Of a DNA stretch of 22,894 nt, positions 1 to 6,745 are shown in pieces (position 1 is the first letter of the stretch; each line of letters begins with the position of its first letter). The stretch comes from an uncultured Clostridia bacterium. Lineage in GTDB: Bacteria > Bacillota > Clostridia > Oscillospirales > Ruminococcaceae. A model generated the notes under the pieces. It was not told the origin of the DNA. It searched no databases and saw nothing but the letters and a program-made list of their open reading frames with translations. The position numbers and the translations under genes were made by a program. The stretch covers positions 1-22,894 of the forward strand of contig CALBJC010000064.1 in assembly GCA_937892655.1 (NCBI GenBank), given 5' to 3'.

Positions 1-171
1 TACAGCATTATTTCCTGTAGTTACCATATGGAAAAAGTATTTATCATTTGAGTATTCTCTTCTTCCATCTATAAGCTTTGAGGTTGTAATTTTATTTTCC
101 GCAGATTTAAAATCTTTTGGATTACAATTAAACTCTTTTGACAACAATTCAAAAAGCTGTTTTTCAAACAT
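1..171 (-). CDS. N-terminal fragment of a GNAT-like acetyltransferase
   Basis: The first 57 codons of a gene that runs off the left edge of the window. The ATG is preceded by an AGGTGA-type ribosome binding site, and the reading frame stays open to base 1. The fragment has a lysine- and glutamate-rich start, then GRREYSNDKYFFHMVTTGNN. This resembles the N-terminus of a Firmicutes family annotated as GNAT N-acetyltransferase, in which a small N-terminal segment precedes the acetyl-CoA-binding fold. The acetyl-CoA motif itself is outside the window, so the family call rests on resemblance only. It starts 13 bases after the stop of the GH26 gene and is probably the second gene of that transcript. 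Confidence 0.5.
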   Translation of the reverse strand, partial: MFEKQLFELLSKEFNCNPKDFKSAENKITTSKLIDGRREYSNDKYFFHMVTTGNNAV

Positions 172-184
172 TTACTATCACCTA

Positions 185-1138
185 TCAATATAGCTTTGGT
201 AACTTATCAAGTGTAATAGCATACGGATGATTGAACTGAGTTTTAAAAACCTCATTTGTGGTAAACATTTCACTAGCACCAAAAGCAAAGCTCCATGTCA
301 TAAACCACAGCCATTCAACCTTTTCTTCACAGATAGCCTCGATGCTTGGTATTGTACCAATTTCGCCTATCGCAAGAGGTTTATTGAGAGTTACCCTCTC
401 AAGCTCTGTATACTTTTCTTTTAGAGATTTATGCTCGTGTGCAGGCGGATATAAATCACGGGTTACTATGTCACAGTATTCATCGCCAACATAACCTTCA
501 GGAATCGGGTTATTCCAGACCCAGATAAGATTGTCAAGATGCTTTACATTAACATAGTAATCAAACATAAGTCTGTAGAGTTTTCTTGCAGTATCCATGC
601 CCTTAACGCCCCACCAGAACCAGTCACCTTCTGCCTCGTGGAAAGGTCGCCAGAGAATAGGTATATCTTTTTTATTAAAGCCTTCAAGAAGCTCTGCCAT
701 AGCATCCATATCGCTGAAGAATGCTTTTCTTTCATCACTGCCTTCAACAAACACCTTGTTTGCGTCAAAGTCAGTATTTCTGGCATAGAAAGACTTATCT
801 ACACCGCCTATTGGCGAATACCAATGCCATGTAAATGTTAAGATACCGCCCTTTTGCGCCCATTCATAAGCCTTTGTAAGAGTATTTTTGTTTTCATTAA
901 TTTCCTTTAAGGCTGCTTCATCGCAGGTTTCATAATTGATGTTCGGTGAATAAGCCAAAAGCTCAAAACCACAAAGCGCAGGAAGCTTGCCTGTAACGTC
1001 TTGCTGATACCATAATTCCTTTTGCTCCAAGGTCTGGGTATGCTGACCAACGATAATTCCCTTTCCCTTTATTTCATACAGATAATCCAAAAGTGCTTTT
1101 GCATTTTTTGATAAATTCTTATTTACAGGAGTTGCCAT
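185..1138 (-). CDS. GH26 family beta-mannanase-like glycoside hydrolase, apparently cytoplasmic
   Basis: Encodes 317 residues, close to a single GH26 catalytic (beta/alpha)8 domain. The GH26 family cleaves beta-1,4-mannans and related glycans with retention. The motif WRPFHEAEGDWFWWG carries the expected acid/base Glu (about residue 168), and AIGEIG carries the expected nucleophile Glu (about residue 259). The early GQHTQT and the TWHWYSP segments are also typical of the family. I chose the start at 1138 because a GGAGG site lies 8 bases upstream; the frame is open 21 codons further, but that part runs through the promoter. No signal peptide, carbohydrate-binding module, dockerin or membrane anchor is seen, so the enzyme should act inside the cell on imported manno-oligosaccharides (inference). 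The first gene of a short transcript with the GNAT-like gene. Exact substrate unknown. Confidence 0.85.
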   Translation of the reverse strand: MATPVNKNLSKNAKALLDYLYEIKGKGIIVGQHTQTLEQKELWYQQDVTGKLPALCGFELLAYSPNINYETCDEAALKEINENKNTLTKAYEWAQKGGILTFTWHWYSPIGGVDKSFYARNTDFDANKVFVEGSDERKAFFSDMDAMAELLEGFNKKDIPILWRPFHEAEGDWFWWGVKGMDTARKLYRLMFDYYVNVKHLDNLIWVWNNPIPEGYVGDEYCDIVTRDLYPPAHEHKSLKEKYTELERVTLNKPLAIGEIGTIPSIEAICEEKVEWLWFMTWSFAFGASEMFTTNEVFKTQFNHPYAITLDKLPKLY

Positions 1139-1165
1139 AGTAATACCTCCATACCATTTTTTATT

Positions 1166-1194
1166 ATTGTACTCAAATACGCAAAATATGTCAA
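1166..1194 (-). promoter_or_regulatory. Sigma-A promoter of the GH26 gene
   Basis: On the minus strand a perfect TTGACA (1189-1194) is separated by 17 bases from TACAAT (1166-1171). It lies about 30 bases upstream of the GH26 start codon and just after the terminator of the aromatic operon, so the GH26 unit is transcribed independently. Confidence 0.8.
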
Positions 1195-1210
1195 TATACA
1201 TGTGTAAATA

Positions 1211-1240
1211 AATAAAGGCTGAAACGATTACGTTTCAGCC
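1211..1240 (-). terminator. Rho-independent terminator of the aro-DUF4364 operon
   Basis: A perfect 10-bp stem (1217-1226 with 1231-1240) closed by a 4-base loop is followed on the minus strand by TTTATTTATTT. It lies 21 bases after the stop of the DUF4364 gene and separates the operon from the GH26 promoter. Confidence 0.88.
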
Positions 1241-1261
1241 TATGTTCATTTTATTATATTA

Positions 1262-1858
1262 TCAGATTTCTTCTTTTATCTCAGAAAGGTCTGGCTTATA
1301 ATCTTCATTTTCAAGAGCAAAGTCAACTATCTTTGAATAGAAAGGAGACGGATTATTTTTAATTCTTTGTGCAAGATACTTACCCTGTTCCATATCAGGA
1401 GCAAACAGATCAAGAGAAATCAAGGTAACATCGTTATCCCTGCATTCAAAATGAACTCGAGCGCCCTTTTCAAGCTCTGTTACCTCTACAGTTACAAACT
1501 GCTCGTTTTTCTGATTTGCAAAGAATGTAAGACCTGCTGTAAGAATCTTTTCCCTGAAGCTTCTTGGAATATATGATTTGAATTCATAAGAACCCGTTTT
1601 ACCAAGCTCTGTTAAAACATAATATTCAACACCATCAATTTCCTTTAACTCAATTGCGCCACCCTCGACCATTGAATTCACAGCCTGAGTATAATCAAAA
1701 TAATTGAGAACATTATCCGCTGTTGCAATTTCACATAGCTGCTGAGGAGTTACGGGGCGATTGATCTGCCTTAAAAAATACGCAAGCAGAATTTTAATCG
1801 CATACGGATCTTTTAAGTTCATCATCTCAGGTGTAAGATACTTTTCAAGATAAGTCAT
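1262..1858 (-). CDS. DUF4364 family protein
   Basis: Encodes 198 residues that match the DUF4364 family of Clostridia in length and style. The N-terminal part (about residues 20-90) looks like a winged helix: a helix containing IKILLAYFLRQ, then PVTPQQLCEI and a short beta wing near GVEYYVLTELGK. The C-terminal half is alpha/beta and has no catalytic motif I recognise. It has no membrane segment. The start has a GGAAAGG ribosome binding site, and the gene begins 15 bases after the aroC stop, so it is the last gene of the aromatic operon. A DNA-binding role is plausible from the fold but unproven, and whether it regulates aromatic synthesis is unknown. Confidence 0.8.
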   Translation of the reverse strand: MTYLEKYLTPEMMNLKDPYAIKILLAYFLRQINRPVTPQQLCEIATADNVLNYFDYTQAVNSMVEGGAIELKEIDGVEYYVLTELGKTGSYEFKSYIPRSFREKILTAGLTFFANQKNEQFVTVEVTELEKGARVHFECRDNDVTLISLDLFAPDMEQGKYLAQRIKNNPSPFYSKIVDFALENEDYKPDLSEIKEEI

Positions 1859-1873
1859 AAATAACCTTTCCTT

Positions 1874-2965
1874 TTAAAAATTAGGATAATCAAGCATATG
1901 AGATAAAATAGCAATATTCATTGCAGCTTCAACGCAAGGAACAGCTCTTGGAACAACGCAAGGATCATGTCTGCCTTTGATGTTGATAACTTCATTTGTC
2001 ATAGCGCTGTAGTCAACAGTATTCTGAGGCTTTGCGATAGATGGAGTTGGCTTAAAAGCAACTCTCATTGTAATAGGCATGCCTGAAGAAATACCGCCTA
2101 AAATACCGCCAGCATTGTTTGTTCTTGTAACAACATGACCATGCTCATCAACATAGAATTCATCATTATTCTCACTGCCAAGCATCTTTGAGCAGTTAAA
2201 GCCTGCACCAAATTCGATACCCTTAACAGCAGGAATACCAAACACAAGCTGAGCAATTGAGTTTTCAAGACCATCAAACATAGGGTTACCGATGCCTGCA
2301 GGAACATTTATAGCAATACATTCAACAATACCGCCCACAGAATCAAGACACTCGGCTGCCTTTTCAATATCCTTACGCATCTGATTACCCTTCTTATCGT
2401 TGATTACAGGGAAATCCTTTTCTCTTAAGCTTTTAATATCATCTCTTGATGTTGTAATTGGATTAAAGCTTGTATCCTTGATATTATGAACCTCTGCAAG
2501 ATGAGCGCCGATATAGATGCCACGACGTTCCAAAATCTGAGCACATATAGCTCCCGCAAAACAAAGAGGAGCAGTAAGTCTGCCAGAGAAATGGCCACCA
2601 CCTCTGACATCATTAAAGCCCTTGTATCTTAAAGCGCCCGTATAGTCAGCATGACCAGGACGAGCAAGCTTTGACATCTGAGCATAGTCAACAGAATGAG
2701 TATCAGTATTAGCGATAAAAGCACACAATGGAGTACCTGTTGTACGATTATTCAGGAGACCTGACATAACCTGTGGCATATCCTTTTCGCGACGCTGAGT
2801 AGAAGTTTTGTCCTTCTTAGGCGCTCTACGGGCCATAAATTTCATAACCTCGTCCATATCGATATATTCGCCCGATGGCAGATTATCGATAACTACGCCA
2901 ATAGCAGGGCCGTGGCTTTCGCCAAATAATGATACGCTTATGTTGTTATTCCAGATTGATGACAT
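1874..2965 (-). CDS. aroC: Chorismate synthase
   Basis: Converts 5-enolpyruvylshikimate 3-phosphate to chorismate, the last shikimate step, using reduced FMN in the cytoplasm. The 363-residue length is normal for the family. Family motifs are present in order: GESHG near residue 15, ARPGHADYTG, RGGGHFSGRLTA, GGISSGMPI and, near the C-terminus, RHDPCVVPRAVPCVEA. I chose the ATG at 2965 because a GGAGG site lies 9 bases upstream and the protein then begins MSSIWNN like its relatives. The frame extends 11 codons further up without a better site. The gene overlaps the end of aroA by 20 bases, so its ribosome binding site lies inside aroA and the two are probably translationally coupled. Confidence 0.97.
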   Translation of the reverse strand: MSSIWNNNISVSLFGESHGPAIGVVIDNLPSGEYIDMDEVMKFMARRAPKKDKTSTQRREKDMPQVMSGLLNNRTTGTPLCAFIANTDTHSVDYAQMSKLARPGHADYTGALRYKGFNDVRGGGHFSGRLTAPLCFAGAICAQILERRGIYIGAHLAEVHNIKDTSFNPITTSRDDIKSLREKDFPVINDKKGNQMRKDIEKAAECLDSVGGIVECIAINVPAGIGNPMFDGLENSIAQLVFGIPAVKGIEFGAGFNCSKMLGSENNDEFYVDEHGHVVTRTNNAGGILGGISSGMPITMRVAFKPTPSIAKPQNTVDYSAMTNEVINIKGRHDPCVVPRAVPCVEAAMNIAILSHMLDYPNF

Positions 2966-4193
2966 TTGCTTTTCCTCCAAGCTTATTATAATCCTCAAAA
3001 AAGTCAGGATATGATTTGTTTATACATTCAGCACCGATTATAGTAACATCACCATCCGCAATTGTTGCTGCAATCGCCGCAGACATTGCAATTCTATGGT
3101 CATTATACGCATCAACAATTGCACCCTTGAGCTTTTTTGCGCCATTAATAATTAGCTTATCATCAAAAACCTCTATATCAGCTCCCATAGATACAAGGCA
3201 ATCTGAAATTGCCCTTAATCTGTCGCTTTCTTTGATACGAAGTCTTTTTGCATCGTAAATAACGCTCTTACCGTTACAAAAGCACGCAAGCACAGTTAAA
3301 ATCGGTACTAAATCAGGTATATCCTTCACAGAAACCTCAAATGGTTTCAATTGAGACACCCTATCTATACTATTATAACCTATTTCGTCTAAGATTTCAA
3401 CAATTTTCTTGTCACCCTGAGAACTTTTTTCATTCATGCCACAAATCTCAATATTACTGCCTAAAGCGTTTGCGACATAGAAAAATGCAGCCTGAGAGAA
3501 ATCTGCTTCACATACAAGACTATCAACCGCCTTGTATGTCTGATTGCCTTTTACTTTATATCCGTTTTCAGTTTCTTCAACTGATACACCAAAAGTATTC
3601 AAAGCATCGATTGTTATATCTACATAGGGTTTTGATTCAAGCTCTGATGTGAGAATAATTTCACTATCGCCATCAAGAAGCGGCAAAGCAAAAAGCAAGC
3701 CTGTAATAAACTGAGATGAGATATCACCTCTTAAGCTGTATCTGCCGCTTTTAAGCTGACCGCTGATTGAAAACGGCATTGTATTATTATAATCAAACTC
3801 AATTCCATTTGCTGTAAGTTCAGCAAGATAAGGCGTTATAGGGCGCTGTGGAAGCTTACCTTCACCCAGAAACTCACTATTAACGCCAAGTGCTGCTGCA
3901 ATAGGAATTAAAAATCTGAGAGTTGAGCCTGATTCACAACAGTCAATTGTAGCAGTTTTTGGTTTTGATCTCATACCTTTGACAATAACGGCATCTTCTG
4001 TAGTTTCAATTTCAGCACCTAAAGAGCGCATAGCATTGATTGTTGCAATTATATCTTTACTGAATGAAATATTCGTAATTACACTTTCACCCTCACAAAG
4101 AGACGCACAGATGATAAGTCTGTGCGCAACGCTCTTTGAGGGTGGCGGAGTTATATTACCCACAAGCTTTGCAGGAGTTACATTTACATTCAT
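2946..4193 (-). CDS. aroA: 3-phosphoshikimate 1-carboxyvinyltransferase (EPSP synthase)
   Basis: Transfers the enolpyruvyl group of phosphoenolpyruvate to shikimate 3-phosphate. The 415 residues show PPPSKSVAHR at about residues 16-25 (with the substrate-binding Lys-Ser), ESGSTLRF at about 87-94 in place of the LGNAGTAMR loop of the E. coli enzyme, GKLPQRP at about 112-118, RIKESDR, and the C-terminal DAYNDHRIAMS. The glycine equivalent to E. coli Gly96 appears to be kept. It begins 4 bases after the aroB stop behind a GAGATAG site, a modest ribosome binding site that fits coupling to aroB, and its 3' end overlaps aroC. Confidence 0.97.
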   Translation of the reverse strand: MNVNVTPAKLVGNITPPPSKSVAHRLIICASLCEGESVITNISFSKDIIATINAMRSLGAEIETTEDAVIVKGMRSKPKTATIDCCESGSTLRFLIPIAAALGVNSEFLGEGKLPQRPITPYLAELTANGIEFDYNNTMPFSISGQLKSGRYSLRGDISSQFITGLLFALPLLDGDSEIILTSELESKPYVDITIDALNTFGVSVEETENGYKVKGNQTYKAVDSLVCEADFSQAAFFYVANALGSNIEICGMNEKSSQGDKKIVEILDEIGYNSIDRVSQLKPFEVSVKDIPDLVPILTVLACFCNGKSVIYDAKRLRIKESDRLRAISDCLVSMGADIEVFDDKLIINGAKKLKGAIVDAYNDHRIAMSAAIAATIADGDVTIIGAECINKSYPDFFEDYNKLGGKANVINLE

Positions 4194-4197
4194 AAAA

Positions 4198-5313
4198 CTA
4201 TCTCATTTCTTTGAGGATTTTTTCGATTAACTGAATATCAATTTCAGTGGAATATTTACCATTATCAAACTCACATACTGAGCCTACACCATTTTGCAAT
4301 ACAAATCTGAGTTTTCCGTTTCTTACCTTTTTATCGGTAAAGAGTTTTTTACAAAGCTCAGAAATGTCGATATAGTCAGGAATAGCTATCGGTAAGCCTG
4401 ATTTTTCAAGAAGGTTTATTACCCTCTGACAAGAGTTTTCATCAAGATATCCCAATGACTGAGAAAGCTTTGCCTGAGCTACTAAACCAATGGAAACCGC
4501 CTCACCATGCAAAAGTCTGAATTCACTTAAGGTTTCAATTGCTCTGCCTACCGTATGACCAAGATTTAAAACTTCTCTCAGGCCGCTTTCACGCTCATCC
4601 TTCATAACAACATTCATTTTAATAGAACAGTTTTTCTGAGAAATATAGTTGCAGGCATCTTCATCAAGAGAAATAACCTTGTCGATATTGTTTTCAAGAT
4701 ATTCAAAAAGCTCATTATCTGCAAGACAAGCATGCTTTATTGTTTCACTGATACCGCAAAGAAGCTGTCTGTGTGAAAGAGTTTTCCATGTATCAATATC
4801 AATGTAAACCTTTTTAGGCTGATTAAACAGACCGATAAGGTTTGTCGCAACAGGAGTATCAACCGCTGTTTTGCCACCTACAGACGCGTCTGCAGCTGAC
4901 AAAAGTGTAGTTGAGTAAACTAAAAAGTCAACTCCCCTGCCAAATGTACCTGCAGTAAAGCCTGCGACATCTGAAACAACACCACCGCCGACAGCGATAA
5001 TAGCGCAATCTCGCTTACAGCCTATATCTATCATAGTGTCTTCAAGCATTTCCTTAGTCTGACGGGTTTTACTTTCTTCACCCGCTTCAAAAGAAATCAT
5101 ATCAACTCTGATATTTTCCTTCAAAAGCTCATTCTTGATAGTTTGGGCGTATAATGGCTCAACATTTGAGTCAGTTATAATAACATATCGCGAAGCATTC
5201 TTGCAGATACCATTCTTTATATCATCAATGAGCGATTTTACGAGGTTTCTGCCTATTTCGATATCATAGGTATCATCAACCACACGCTTTAATTCAACTG
5301 TCAGCTTTGGCAT
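4198..5313 (-). CDS. aroB: 3-dehydroquinate synthase
   Basis: Makes 3-dehydroquinate from DAHP, the second step of the shikimate pathway, using NAD and a divalent metal. The 371-residue length is usual. The NAD-binding stretch AVGGGVVSDVAGFTAGTFGR lies at about residues 107-126, and SADASVGGKTAVD follows. Expected metal ligands are visible as Glu190 in GISETIKH, His253 in LNLGHTVGRAIE and His269 in LLHGEAVSIG. The start follows aroF by 18 bases. Its ribosome binding site (AAAGGA) is rather far, about 11 bases from the ATG, which may lower translation. It stands between aroF and aroA. Confidence 0.97.
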   Translation of the reverse strand: MPKLTVELKRVVDDTYDIEIGRNLVKSLIDDIKNGICKNASRYVIITDSNVEPLYAQTIKNELLKENIRVDMISFEAGEESKTRQTKEMLEDTMIDIGCKRDCAIIAVGGGVVSDVAGFTAGTFGRGVDFLVYSTTLLSAADASVGGKTAVDTPVATNLIGLFNQPKKVYIDIDTWKTLSHRQLLCGISETIKHACLADNELFEYLENNIDKVISLDEDACNYISQKNCSIKMNVVMKDERESGLREVLNLGHTVGRAIETLSEFRLLHGEAVSIGLVAQAKLSQSLGYLDENSCQRVINLLEKSGLPIAIPDYIDISELCKKLFTDKKVRNGKLRFVLQNGVGSVCEFDNGKYSTEIDIQLIEKILKEMR

Positions 5314-5331
5314 TTTAAAATCAATCCTTTA

Positions 5332-6354
5332 TTAATCGTTAATATCAAGCTTTCTACCTGAGAATTCAGCCTGAGCCTTAATCTTCTTCATCATTTCCTT
5401 GAACTGTTCAGGTGTCAATGACTGAGCGCCATCACTCCATGCATGTGATGGATTATTGTGAACTTCGATTTCAAGAGCGTCACAGCCTACAGCGACAGCA
5501 CCGAGTGACATAGGCTCAACAAGGGCTGCTATACCTGTAGCATGGCTAGGGTCAATTACAACCGGCAAATGTGAATGCATCTTAAGAAGCGGAACTGCTG
5601 AAATATCAAGAGTATTTCTTGTTTCAGGCTCATAAGTTCTGATACCTCTTTCGCAGAGCATTACATTAGGGTTACCACCTGCCATAATGTATTCAGCACT
5701 CATCAGAAGCTCCTGCAATGTACTTGAAAGACCTCTCTTTAAAAGGATAGGCTTCTTTGTTTTACCAAGCTCCTTTAACAGTGAGAAGTTCTGAGCGTTT
5801 CTTGCGCCTACCTGGATAACGTCAACGTCTGCAAACAAATCAAGGTCTGAAACGTCCATAATTTCTGTAACGATTGGAAGGCCTGTAATTTCTCTTGCCT
5901 TGATTAAAAGCTTGATACCTTCAGCACCTAAGCCCTGGAAAGCATAAGGTGATGTTCTTGGCTTGAATGCGCCACCTCTGAGCATTGTAGCGCCTGCCTC
6001 TTTGACAGCAATAGCAGTTTCAATAATCTGATCTTCTGTTTCAACCGAGCATGGACCTGCGATAACATTAAGAGTACCACCGCCAACTTTTCTGCCCTTG
6101 ACATCAATAACTGTATCATCAGGATGGAATCGTCTGTTAGCATTCTTGTATGGCTCCTGTACACGCTTTACGCTTTCAACAATTGACTTCGCCTGAATTG
6201 ACTGAATATCAATCTTACTTGTATCACCGATAAGGCCGATAACATTGATATGTTCACCATTTACAAGGTTTGTCTGAATGCCAAAGCTGTGTAACCAATC
6301 AACTAAGTTCTTTACTTCGTCCTGTTTTACGTTGTTCTTAAGAATTACTACCAT
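5332..6354 (-). CDS. aroF: 3-deoxy-7-phosphoheptulonate (DAHP) synthase, class I-beta with N-terminal regulatory domain
   Basis: Condenses phosphoenolpyruvate and erythrose 4-phosphate to DAHP, the committed step of aromatic synthesis. The 340 residues divide into a ferredoxin/ACT-like N-terminal domain (about 1-70) and the barrel. AGPCSVE at about 99-105 supplies the metal-binding Cys, followed by RGGAFKPRTSPY (126-137) and VIDPSHATG. This arrangement matches the class I-beta enzymes typified by Thermotoga maritima, where the small N-terminal domain mediates feedback inhibition by Tyr and Phe. The start has GGAGG 9 bases upstream. It is the first enzyme gene of the operon and lies directly behind the Phe/Tyr-rich leader and terminator, so both enzyme and transcript may sense the same amino acids (inference). 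Confidence 0.96.
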   Translation of the reverse strand: MVVILKNNVKQDEVKNLVDWLHSFGIQTNLVNGEHINVIGLIGDTSKIDIQSIQAKSIVESVKRVQEPYKNANRRFHPDDTVIDVKGRKVGGGTLNVIAGPCSVETEDQIIETAIAVKEAGATMLRGGAFKPRTSPYAFQGLGAEGIKLLIKAREITGLPIVTEIMDVSDLDLFADVDVIQVGARNAQNFSLLKELGKTKKPILLKRGLSSTLQELLMSAEYIMAGGNPNVMLCERGIRTYEPETRNTLDISAVPLLKMHSHLPVVIDPSHATGIAALVEPMSLGAVAVGCDALEIEVHNNPSHAWSDGAQSLTPEQFKEMMKKIKAQAEFSGRKLDIND

Positions 6355-6409
6355 TTTAATCTTCCTCCGTGGGTTTAACCCGATATGATTTTGATGAAAA
6401 GTTTACAAA

Positions 6410-6449
6410 TAAAAAAGCCCGTAACTTTTGTGCAAACAAAGCTACGGAC
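6410..6449 (-). terminator. Attenuator terminator in front of aroF
   Basis: On the minus strand the 5' arm (6436-6449) pairs with the 3' arm (6417-6431) in a long stem with one bulged A and G-U pairs, closed by a small loop and followed by TTTTTTATTTG. It sits after the leader peptide stop (6480) and before the aroF start (6354). A terminator between a promoter and its own structural gene points to attenuation rather than to transcript ending. Confidence 0.85.
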
Positions 6450-6497
6450 TATTATAAGCGTTATTAATGCAACAACTGCCTAACCATTCTTAGCTTT
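6438..6497 (-). promoter_or_regulatory. Candidate antiterminator helix of the aroF leader
   Basis: On the minus-strand RNA the 7-base AAAGCUA (6491-6497), formed by leader codons 34 to 36, is perfectly complementary to UAGCUUU (6438-6444), the middle of the terminator 5' arm. The two pairings exclude each other. Between them lies a small hairpin, GUUGUU with AAUAAC. A ribosome stalled in the Phe/Tyr run would leave the upstream arm free; a ribosome at the stop codon would cover it. The pairing is seen; its function is inferred. Confidence 0.6.
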
Positions 6498-6596
6498 CTT
6501 TACACGACAAATAAACTCGAAACCAAAAAAGTAGTTCAAGCTCATAAAAAAGTATGTAAAGACAAACATAGAAGTTAATACAGTTACCACTTGCAT
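6480..6596 (-). CDS. Phe/Tyr-rich leader peptide of the aromatic operon
   Basis: A 38-codon open reading frame with an AAAGGAA ribosome binding site 4-5 bases before its ATG, starting about 20 bases after the predicted transcription start. Codons 11 to 28 contain eight Phe (11, 13, 16, 17, 23, 24, 26, 28) and two Tyr (15, 22), and there is no Trp. It ends in RVKKAKNG and a TAG, 30 bases before the terminator stem. Position, codon content and the downstream RNA structures all fit a regulatory leader peptide like that of enterobacterial pheA. The alternative is a one-pass membrane microprotein, since the middle is hydrophobic and the C-terminus is basic. That reading does not explain the terminator and its competing helix. 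Confidence 0.75.
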   Translation of the reverse strand: MQVVTVLTSMFVFTYFFMSLNYFFGFEFICRVKKAKNG

Positions 6597-6623
6597 TATT
6601 CCTTTCAATCAATTTACATATAC

Positions 6624-6652
6624 ATTTTACCGCTATCGCTATTTTATGTCAA
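6624..6652 (-). promoter_or_regulatory. Sigma-A promoter of the aromatic operon
   Basis: On the minus strand a perfect TTGACA (6647-6652) lies 17 bases from TAAAAT (6624-6629). Transcription should start near 6617, leaving a short untranslated stretch before the leader peptide start at 6596. Confidence 0.85.
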
Positions 6653-6664
6653 TATTTCCAGAAA

Positions 6665-6700
6665 AATTTTATGTATTATCACGTTAAATTGATATCATAC
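6665..6700 (-). terminator. Weak possible terminator after pcrA
   Basis: An AU-rich hairpin (6690-6700 with 6673-6681, with a two-base bulge) is followed on the minus strand by ATAAAATTTTT. It is the only terminator-like structure between pcrA and the aroF promoter. The stem is weak, so some read-through from pcrA into the aro leader is possible. Confidence 0.3.
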
Positions 6701-6745
6701 CAGAAATTATTTTGTTAATTTTGCATTATTAAGTAAAGAATATGA

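Noticed and set aside
544..841. Several 60-100 codon frames opposite the GH26, aro and clpB genes.
   Set aside because: They overlap well-recognised genes in other frames, lack ribosome binding sites and show no protein-like motifs.
6366..6385. A GGGTTAAACCC dyad immediately upstream of the aroF ribosome binding site as a regulatory hairpin.
   Set aside because: Only four pairs with a three-base loop are possible; too small to claim more than chance or a minor mRNA structure.
6355..6660. A T-box riboswitch in the aroF leader.
   Set aside because: No T-box sequence (AGGGTGGNACCGCG) or specifier-loop architecture is seen, and most of the leader is occupied by the leader peptide frame.
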